A DNA stretch of 64,000 bases from Pseudomonas indica NBRC 103045 (GTDB lineage: Bacteria; Pseudomonadota; Gammaproteobacteria; Pseudomonadales; Pseudomonadaceae): positions 1-64,000 of the forward strand of contig NZ_BDAC01000017.1 of NCBI RefSeq assembly GCF_002091635.1. The letters run 5' to 3'. Of this stretch, positions 7,577-14,404 are shown piece by piece. The position numbers and the translations under genes were made by a program. Position 1 is the stretch's first letter. Each line of letters opens with the position of its first letter. The notes beneath the pieces are model-generated. The model was given only the letters and a program-made list of their open reading frames with translations. It was not told where the DNA came from and searched no databases.

Positions 7577-8180
7577 CCAGAGAAACGCCATCGTCCTCGA
7601 TGCTAGCGTAATCATAAATTTGCTGGCGACTGGTCATGCGAACACTATCCTGCAAGCATTAGCTGTCCCTCTCTATGTAACCGACTACGTCGTGCGCGAG
7701 ATTGCGCAAGGTGTAGTAAATGGCCGCCCGGAACCGGCGTTACTGGATGAACTAATCAGCAATCAAATCTTGATAGTCAAGGAGCTAACAGGAACCGCCT
7801 TGGAGGATTTCTTTGGGCTGGTATCCGGACATACGTCAAGCTCACTTGGTGACGGCGAGGCGGCTACTCTAGCCCTCGCATATAGGAATGATCTCTCTGC
7901 TGCCATTGACGAGAAGAAAGCTACCCGGATCGCTGCTGAGCGCTTTCAAATGCTGAAGCTCGTCACAACCGTCGATATCCTAGCGGCTCCACCTGTTCAT
8001 GAGTCGCTGGGGAATGAGGCACTCAGGACCGCAATACTTCGGTCACTACAGCGAGCGAGAATGCAAGTTAGAGAGCATCAATTTGAGTGGGTAGCTCAAC
8101 TGATCGGAAAAGAACATGCGGGGCAGTGCCCGAGCTTGAAGAGATACGCAAAAAACAAGAAACCAATCCTAGTTTCCTAA
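7551..8180 (+). CDS. PIN-domain nuclease, probable toxin/effector
   Basis: A 209-aa protein with PIN-fold acidic residues: Asp17 in 'IVLDASVIINLL', Glu50 in 'VVREIAQG', Asp101/Glu103 in 'SLGDGEAATLALA' and Asp120 in 'AAIDEKKA'. PIN proteins are Mg-dependent RNases, many of them toxins. The gene overlaps the ImmA gene by 26 nt and has GAGG just before its ATG. XRE-ImmA followed by PIN is a predicted toxin-antitoxin arrangement, and here it is joined to two upstream genes. The last ~55 residues extend beyond the usual PIN core. Confidence 0.8.
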   Translation: MTFSSCLNNQRNAIVLDASVIINLLATGHANTILQALAVPLYVTDYVVREIAQGVVNGRPEPALLDELISNQILIVKELTGTALEDFFGLVSGHTSSSLGDGEAATLALAYRNDLSAAIDEKKATRIAAERFQMLKLVTTVDILAAPPVHESLGNEALRTAILRSLQRARMQVREHQFEWVAQLIGKEHAGQCPSLKRYAKNKKPILVS

Positions 8181-8199
8181 TTGAGCAACGATCTCAGAG

Positions 8200-8811
8200 T
8201 CAACAATATTTTTCTATCGTCGCCAGTAGTCCTATGTCCTGGCAGGCTTGCATAAACGCTCGCTTGAGAAAATTGATATTTGCAAATGGGTCTGATTTAG
8301 AAATGTCTTCGATGTAATCGCCTGCACTGTATGCCTGCCGCCGATTCAGAATCCTGAACTGCTCAACCCAGTCAATTGCGTCGGCGCTGCAAAGCTTTGC
8401 CTTGTAGCGCTCTTCGATACCATAAACATCCTTCCAGGTTTCAATTTTCTCAGAGATGCTTGCAGGTCCAAACTCCAGCTTTATATCTGCTGGAGTGAGA
8501 TCAGCGACTCCTGAATGCTGCAAAGCCACCTGAATTTCGATGGCTGGACCAGCAACATACGGATAGAACGCCTTATGCCGTCCGGACTCTTTGTGCGCAG
8601 GATCCTTACTCAACTTATAGACACTATTGCACTCTTGACAAGCAGGAGCCAAGTTCTTGAAATTAATGGAATTAAATGGGTAACGATACTTGGGAAGATA
8701 ATGATCATACGCTTCCCTACGAGTATGATGAATACCTCTCAAGTCATTAATTCCACAGAACGGACATTTGCCAATTTTATTTGCCTCAAAGAATTTTTTT
8801 ATTATGATCAT
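8200..8811 (-). CDS. HNH endonuclease, last gene of extended type I RM operon
   Basis: A 203-aa protein with a zinc-ribbon HNH domain near the N-terminus: C16-P-F-C19, then 'YDHYLPK' (Asp36-His37), then C58-x-x-C61-N62. The DHYLPK...YP...CxxCN form is shared with HNH partners of SMC-like ATPases, for example PtuB-type proteins in Septu. I chose 8811 because it sits inside the end of the preceding gene (26-nt overlap). A longer reading from 8901 would run far into that gene. The codons are A+T-rich compared with hsdRMS. It is convergent with the PIN gene across a 19-bp gap. Confidence 0.75.
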   Translation of the reverse strand: MIIIKKFFEANKIGKCPFCGINDLRGIHHTRREAYDHYLPKYRYPFNSINFKNLAPACQECNSVYKLSKDPAHKESGRHKAFYPYVAGPAIEIQVALQHSGVADLTPADIKLEFGPASISEKIETWKDVYGIEERYKAKLCSADAIDWVEQFRILNRRQAYSAGDYIEDISKSDPFANINFLKRAFMQACQDIGLLATIEKYC

Positions 8812-9265
8812 TAATATCGCCAATTTTCCCCTTAATCGCGGACAACCCAAGAATCGAATTATCGTAAAGCCCACGAAAGAACTCCGCCAGCCGCTTACCA
8901 AGAACCGGATATACAGAAATAACGTCTTTGTATCTCGCGAGTGGCACTACCGGATCATTGGCGCAAGCTTTCTCCAGATCATTATTACTGCGGTACCATT
9001 GCTGAAACTCGCTAATCTGCGCGGCGGTCAGAGCTGAAAACAGGCCGTAGATTCGCTCCACATGACCAGCAAAGAACATTGCGGCTTTACCGTCATCGTA
9101 GTGAAGTGCAGTCATCACTTCGTGAAGATCAGGATTTGCAATAAATAAATCCAAACTGTAATCGCCACTTGTCGGCGCCTTGCACCATACATCATGAAAT
9201 ATGAAGTCGATGAAAGCCTGCATCTTTTCCATCTGGTGCGGCACGTACGTGTACGGAAAGAGCAT
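8786..9265 (-). CDS. Unknown 159-aa protein between AAA ATPase and HNH genes
   Basis: A soluble protein of 159 residues with no recognised motif. It has a His/Trp/Tyr-rich N-terminal half ('AFIDFIFHDVWCKAP') and a Lys-rich tail. It starts 1 nt inside the stop of the AAA ATPase gene and overlaps the HNH gene at its end, so all three are translationally coupled. It could link ATPase and nuclease, or act as an immunity-like control protein, but nothing in the sequence decides this. Its A+T content rises relative to hsdRMS, as in the HNH gene. Confidence 0.65.
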   Translation of the reverse strand: MLFPYTYVPHQMEKMQAFIDFIFHDVWCKAPTSGDYSLDLFIANPDLHEVMTALHYDDGKAAMFFAGHVERIYGLFSALTAAQISEFQQWYRSNNDLEKACANDPVVPLARYKDVISVYPVLGKRLAEFFRGLYDNSILGLSAIKGKIGDINDHNKKIL

Positions 9266-11139
9266 CAGCCCAGAGTCTCCCCATTGCTGGGTTGATCGCC
9301 ATCGAGGATGGCCTTGATCAGCAGCATCTTCTCCACCGAGTCGCCGAGTTGCTGGTGAATCTCCGCAATCAACGTTTCTCTGTCTTCGCCCCCCTGTTCG
9401 AAGCGGGCCCGCAACGCGCCCAACAAGGCCTGCGCATGGCCGCCGATGGTTTCGCGTTTGCCGAAGGTGTTCATGGTGATTTTGTTAATCGACGCGCCCA
9501 GTGTGTTGTAGTCCGGGTGGCGGATGCTGACCGATCCGGTGGTTTTGTCCTTGGCAAACACCAACACCTTCTCCGGCTTGCTATCGGAAATCAGGAAGGG
9601 CGTGTGGGTAGTGATCAGCATCTCCTGCGCGTACTCATCGTTGCCGGGCAGGCACTGGCGCAAGCGGCTGATGAAGTTGGCGCGCCAGTCGGGGTTGAAG
9701 TGCGTTTCGGGCTCGTCGAGCAAGAACAGGCTGTTGGTCTCGCGGAATAGCAGGCACAGCCCAAGGCTGTGCAGCAACTGGTGCTCGCCGTCCGATAATT
9801 CCTTGAGCATCATTGGCTCGGCCACGCCCTGCTTGGTGAAGCGCGCGAACTTGAAGCGCATGATGCGCTGGTCGGACGCCAAGGTTGGCACCGTCTCGCT
9901 GACGTAGTGGCTGGTGGAGGTGTAGAGATCGGTCTTCAGAACCTCGTTGACAGCATACAGGTTGAGCGTCAACAGCACCTGAAACGCCTGGAACAGTACC
10001 AGCGCCGAACCATCGAAGTTCTCGCGAAATGCTTGCCGGGTCGCCTCATTAACCCAGTAGTCGAGCACCAGCGTATCGCTGGCGTCGTCGATGTAACTGA
10101 GCGTGGCGCAACGCTTGAGCGCGCTCACCACCAGCGAGGACTTGTCGTCACCCTCCAGCAGCTGCAGCAAGTTCAGACGATAGCGGCTACCTCCTGGCTC
10201 ATCAGTTTCCGAAAGCGCGGGATTGCCTTTGATGATCTCGCGGCGAACCCACTCATCAACTGATTGGCTGTTCTCAGACTCTGAGAGTCCGCGCGCTCGA
10301 GCTTCCGCCTGTATTCGATTTCGTCGCTCGCGCTTCTGATCTTCATCAGCGAGATCGAAGGCTTCGAGCTGCACTGCGTCGATGGGAATTCGGCGGCGCA
10401 GGATAATTCGGAACTCCCGCAAGGCCTCGATGCCCACATCCTCGCGGAAGGGCTGCAGTGTGGCCTCGTCCTGAAACAGCAGGTTGCACAGCAGGATGGC
10501 CTGGCTGAATCCGCTGTCCAGATAGGCCAGCCGTGTCTCCGGATGGCCGGGGTAGCTCAGTTGCCGGGTCAATGCATGCCAGTACTCGTCGAACTGCACG
10601 AAACGCATCTTAAAGAATGGCAGGCTGAGGATCTCGTTCTCGCCCGAAGAGTAGCCCAGCACATATTGCGGCAGCAGGAGATCGCGCTCTTCATCGGTCA
10701 AACGACTAGAGGCAAAACCCTCGGAAGGGAATGTATCGTTGTTTTCCCAGCGTAGCCAGGGCGACCGTCCCGCTTCCTTGATCACCACTACGTGGGCGAA
10801 CGTCGGGCTGCCTGAGGTTCTGTAGTCCTTTGGCAGCTTGATCAAGTATTCGAGTTCATAGGCGACGGGCGAAACATCTGGCGCCTCGTCCTGCAACGCC
10901 TCAGGAAGAAAACTGCGGCGCACGCGCAGCACTTCCAGCTGGTAGAAGATCGCCGCCAGCACTTCGAGCAGGTTGGATTTACCGCTGCCATTCGGCCCGG
11001 CGCAGACGAAGGGCGCAAAGTCGTTCGCTTGCGCCAGCTCGTCTTGCAAGCTCCACTCGGTGCGGAAGTGGTGCTCAAATCCGTAGGACAGGCTGCGAAA
11101 GCCTTTGGGGTCGGTGATCTTGAGGCGCAGCAGCTTCAT
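9265..11139 (-). CDS. Restriction-system-associated AAA (ABC/SMC-like) ATPase
   Basis: A 624-aa ATPase: Walker A GPNGSGKS at residues 48-55, signature-like 'LKELSDGEHQLLHSLG', and Walker B 'LFLLDEPETHFN' near residue 475. This is the OLD/RecF-like architecture of ATPases that sense or grip DNA. A middle region of about 200 residues rich in Arg and Glu (RKRERRNRIQAEARARG) may form a coiled protrusion. It overlaps hsdS by 4 nt. The family is known next to type I restriction genes. With the HNH protein downstream it resembles the PtuA-PtuB pair of Septu, so it may form a second nuclease module within the operon. Confidence 0.85.
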   Translation of the reverse strand: MKLLRLKITDPKGFRSLSYGFEHHFRTEWSLQDELAQANDFAPFVCAGPNGSGKSNLLEVLAAIFYQLEVLRVRRSFLPEALQDEAPDVSPVAYELEYLIKLPKDYRTSGSPTFAHVVVIKEAGRSPWLRWENNDTFPSEGFASSRLTDEERDLLLPQYVLGYSSGENEILSLPFFKMRFVQFDEYWHALTRQLSYPGHPETRLAYLDSGFSQAILLCNLLFQDEATLQPFREDVGIEALREFRIILRRRIPIDAVQLEAFDLADEDQKRERRNRIQAEARARGLSESENSQSVDEWVRREIIKGNPALSETDEPGGSRYRLNLLQLLEGDDKSSLVVSALKRCATLSYIDDASDTLVLDYWVNEATRQAFRENFDGSALVLFQAFQVLLTLNLYAVNEVLKTDLYTSTSHYVSETVPTLASDQRIMRFKFARFTKQGVAEPMMLKELSDGEHQLLHSLGLCLLFRETNSLFLLDEPETHFNPDWRANFISRLRQCLPGNDEYAQEMLITTHTPFLISDSKPEKVLVFAKDKTTGSVSIRHPDYNTLGASINKITMNTFGKRETIGGHAQALLGALRARFEQGGEDRETLIAEIHQQLGDSVEKMLLIKAILDGDQPSNGETLG

Positions 11140-12728
11140 GCCAGGCTGTGCTCGGCGACGGCTTTGAGCTCGATGCGGTTGCCGTCGTCGTCAAACGCCT
11201 GCGTCAGGGCACCCGCGGCCAAGGCTTCGAACACCCAGGTCTTGATGGACTCGTAGTCGCTGGCAGTCCATGCAAAATCATTGTCCGGGTGCAGTTCCGC
11301 CAGCCGGGCTTGCGCGGCGGCGATGAAGCGTTCAAGGAAGAAAGCCACACTGCCCAACTGCGTGCGATAGGCCTCCAGCCAGAAGCGCAGCAGCGGCGCA
11401 AGCCGTGTGCGGTCTTGCAGTGCGGGCGGCAGCAAATCGGTTTCGGGCAGCTCGATCACCGGCACGGTGATGGGCGCAGGCACGGCAGCGGCCACGGGCT
11501 TTTCTCCTTCAATAGGGGCGGCAGGCAAGGCTACCCGCGACAAATCCAACTCGCCCTTGAATGCCTGCTGGCTCAGGGCGCCGTAGAGGGCTTCGAGGTC
11601 GATGAGGCTCTGTTGGTAGAGGGATTTGATGTCTTCGACTTTTCCGACGATGGATGCGAATTCATTCTGCAGCTGTACTGGCGGGGTTATTAAGCGGACT
11701 GTCTTGAGGTTCGCCTTCGAGATGTTCGGCATGGAACCTGCGGCTCCAGCCGCCAATGACTGGATTGCCTTGCGCTGCGAATCGCAAGTGAGTAGCTTCC
11801 AGATAAAGATTGGATTTATCTCCGCGCCTTGCTTGAAAACAAATCGGAAAATAAGATCGGGCATCAGGAGCTTTGGCCGGGTCTGAAATACGTAGGCGCA
11901 GGCAGCCACTAATTCGTAGGTGTTCTTTCTGCTGAACAGCAAGTCACCAGCTTTGACTTCATCGCGCACAGATGGAGACACGTCCTTCGGCAATGCCTTG
12001 TTTTCGGCCTCATCGAATTTGCAGCGTGTTACCGCTCCTAGCTTGAGTACGCCCCATTCGTCGGGCTCGGCTTGCCGGGCTTCACACTTAGGGCTTTTTC
12101 CGCTTTCGATATCTGCGAGCAGCTCTGAAAACTGAGTTTTATCCCAACCGCTCTCATTCCGCACCGGGTCACCAAACATCTCCAGAAACACGCTCTTGAG
12201 CAGGTCGTCGAGTTGTTGCAGGTGTTGTTTGCGCTGGGCGATCAGCCCTTCGATTTTGCCGAGCAGATGGGCAATTCGGATTTGGCCTTCGAATTCTTCG
12301 GGGATGGGGATTTCAAGTTTGTACAGTTCTTCCTGCGTAATGCCCTTGACAGTCGCGCCAGATCCCTTTTTGACGATCTCTTCTTTCAATGACAAAACTG
12401 CGTGCAGCAGGAATTTCGCATCTAAAGGAACCTTTGGAATCAACGCTCGCAGGTCTTGGTTTATCGCCAAATCGACGGCGTTGATCGCGGCTTTCCCCAA
12501 GGACATTCTCGTGGGGATAATGACGTGCCCTTTGGGTATCAGGTTAGCAGAGCTGTTCCTAAGTCCTTCCTGCGTGATGAAGTCTTGGGTTTCGGACAAT
12601 GAAGTAGAGGTAAAATCCTTGACGCTCGCCCAGGGAATGTCGCCATCCCAATACTCTGGAACTTGTTTTGACGGAGTGCCACCGCCCCTAAAAGTAACCA
12701 GCTCGCGAAGAGGTTTGAACGTAGTCAT
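11136..12728 (-). CDS. hsdS: Type I restriction-modification specificity subunit HsdS
   Basis: A 530-aa DNA-recognition subunit with two target-recognition domains. TRD1 begins 'LVTFRGGGTPSK...YWDGDIPWASVKDF'; TRD2 begins around 'SELLADIESGKSPK'. Each is followed by a helical spacer ('RKQHLQQLDDLLKSVFLEMFGDP' type and 'SLIDLEALYGALSQQAFKGEL'). Normal HsdS ends soon after the second spacer, near residue 395. This one adds about 130 residues: a Pro/Ala linker and then a helical domain ending at 530. It overlaps hsdM and the ATPase gene by 4 nt each. It determines the sequence methylated and cut by the HsdRMS complex. Confidence 0.93.
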   Translation of the reverse strand: MTTFKPLRELVTFRGGGTPSKQVPEYWDGDIPWASVKDFTSTSLSETQDFITQEGLRNSSANLIPKGHVIIPTRMSLGKAAINAVDLAINQDLRALIPKVPLDAKFLLHAVLSLKEEIVKKGSGATVKGITQEELYKLEIPIPEEFEGQIRIAHLLGKIEGLIAQRKQHLQQLDDLLKSVFLEMFGDPVRNESGWDKTQFSELLADIESGKSPKCEARQAEPDEWGVLKLGAVTRCKFDEAENKALPKDVSPSVRDEVKAGDLLFSRKNTYELVAACAYVFQTRPKLLMPDLIFRFVFKQGAEINPIFIWKLLTCDSQRKAIQSLAAGAAGSMPNISKANLKTVRLITPPVQLQNEFASIVGKVEDIKSLYQQSLIDLEALYGALSQQAFKGELDLSRVALPAAPIEGEKPVAAAVPAPITVPVIELPETDLLPPALQDRTRLAPLLRFWLEAYRTQLGSVAFFLERFIAAAQARLAELHPDNDFAWTASDYESIKTWVFEALAAGALTQAFDDDGNRIELKAVAEHSLA

Positions 12729-14389
12729 CCCACCATCCCCTTCAACTCCAGCAACTCGCGCACGATGCCGCTCTTTACTTTGCCCAGCTCCGCTTCATCC
12801 ACACCCCCGACCTCGGCCTGAATCAACCGATCCAGAATCACGACCGGCGCGTCGTAGTGCACTTCCTCGAAGACATCCTGCTTGTAGCGTGAGAGCGAGA
12901 GGTCGTAGTTGTTCTTCTCATCGGCAATCTCGCTGCGCGGCACCATGAAGCACTTAGCGGTTCGGTCGGTGTCAGTGGCGGCATCGCGGGCGTAATATCT
13001 ACCAATGATGTCTTGCAAGTCGCCATGGCCGTCCTGCTTGCTGCGCTTGTCGTCCAGCGAATAGCCGTCGGCGACCATTTCGTAAAACCAGACGTGTTCG
13101 GTAGCGGCTTTGCTCACCTTGTCTTTCGGCCCCCAGACCTTGGTGAACAGCAGAATGGCGGTGCTGACCCCGGCATAGGGTTTGAACACGCCGCTGGGCA
13201 GGGTGATCACGGCCTTGAGGTCGCAACGCTCCACCAGCATCTGGCGCAGCGTTTTGAAGGCCCCGCCGGAGCCGAACAACACGCCCTGCGGCACGATCAC
13301 GCAGGCGGTGCCGCCCTTCTTGAGCAGACGGTAGATGTTCTCGACAAACAGCAGCTCGGTCTTGGTGGTGGCCAGTTGCAGGTTTTCATTGATGTCCCCC
13401 TTGTCGATGCTGCCGGTGAAGGGCGGGTTGGCCATCACGATGTCGTATTCGGCTTCCTCGGTGTAGCTTTTGCTAAGGGTGTCCTTGTAGTCGATGTGCG
13501 GCTCGTCGATGCCGTGCATCATCAGGTTCATCAGCCCCAGGCGCACCATGGTCTGATCGATGTCGTAGCCCCACAGCGAGCTGGAAAGGATGGCCTGCGC
13601 CTTTTCGGTGAGCGCCGCCGCGACCGATGTGCGGGTGAAGCCGTCTTCATCGGGCGCGAGGTCGTGGGCGCCGGCTTTTTTCGCCAATTCGGTGACGATG
13701 TACTGATACGCGCCGAGCAGAAATCCGCCTGAACCGCAGGCCGGGTCGGCAATCTTATGGCCCAGTTGCGGCTGCACCAGATCGGCCATCAGCTTGATAA
13801 TGTGGCGCGGCGTGCGGAACTGGCCGTTCTTGCCGGCGGTGGCGATCTCGGACAGCAGGAACTCGTAGACATCGCCCTGGATGTCCTGGAAGGCCTGGCC
13901 TTTCTCCTTCGAGTCCCTCTCCATCACCTCGAAGATGTCGTCGATGGTCTTCACCGCTTCCACCAGCAGGGCAGACTTGGGAATGATGAAGACCGCGTTC
14001 TTCATGTGGTGGGTGAAGTTGGATTCGGCGCCGTTCAGGTCCTTGAGAAAAGGGAATACCTTGCCCTGCACGTGCTGCAGCATCTCTTCGGCCTGCATGC
14101 GCTTGAATTCGCTCCAGCGCAGGCTTCGCTTGTCGATGGCGAACTTCTCGGGCCCCGGCTGGCTGCGGTATTCGGGAGGAATCCACGTGCCCGTGAACTT
14201 GGAGATGTAGTTCTCGCCGGTCCATTCGGCATCGGCCTGGCGCTTCTGGTCCAGCTCATCCAGCCGTTTCATGAACAGCAGGTAGGTGATCTGCTCGATG
14301 GCGGTGAGCGGGTTGCTGATGCCGCCGCTCCAGAACTTGTTCCAGAGCTGGTCGATCTTGCTTTTGAGTTCGGGGTTGTTTTGCAGCAT
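12725..14389 (-). CDS. hsdM: Type I restriction-modification N6-adenine methyltransferase HsdM
   Basis: A 554-aa methyltransferase. The SAM-binding motif is DPACGSGG at residues 215-222 and the catalytic NPPF at 321-324. An N-terminal helical HsdM domain precedes the Rossmann core. The length is normal. It methylates adenine in the sequence set by HsdS and protects host DNA. It sits 15 bp after hsdR and overlaps hsdS by 4 nt. No disruption is visible. Confidence 0.96.
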   Translation of the reverse strand: MLQNNPELKSKIDQLWNKFWSGGISNPLTAIEQITYLLFMKRLDELDQKRQADAEWTGENYISKFTGTWIPPEYRSQPGPEKFAIDKRSLRWSEFKRMQAEEMLQHVQGKVFPFLKDLNGAESNFTHHMKNAVFIIPKSALLVEAVKTIDDIFEVMERDSKEKGQAFQDIQGDVYEFLLSEIATAGKNGQFRTPRHIIKLMADLVQPQLGHKIADPACGSGGFLLGAYQYIVTELAKKAGAHDLAPDEDGFTRTSVAAALTEKAQAILSSSLWGYDIDQTMVRLGLMNLMMHGIDEPHIDYKDTLSKSYTEEAEYDIVMANPPFTGSIDKGDINENLQLATTKTELLFVENIYRLLKKGGTACVIVPQGVLFGSGGAFKTLRQMLVERCDLKAVITLPSGVFKPYAGVSTAILLFTKVWGPKDKVSKAATEHVWFYEMVADGYSLDDKRSKQDGHGDLQDIIGRYYARDAATDTDRTAKCFMVPRSEIADEKNNYDLSLSRYKQDVFEEVHYDAPVVILDRLIQAEVGGVDEAELGKVKSGIVRELLELKGMVG

Positions 14390-14404
14390 GGTGTGCTCTG
14401 ATAT

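Noticed and set aside
4474..8180. Assignment as Qat (QatABCD) or type IV CBASS
   Set aside because: There is a QueC-like protein, but no QatA-type ATPase, no TatD nuclease, no CD-NTase and no TGT-like protein. The ImmA and PIN genes belong to neither system as I know them.
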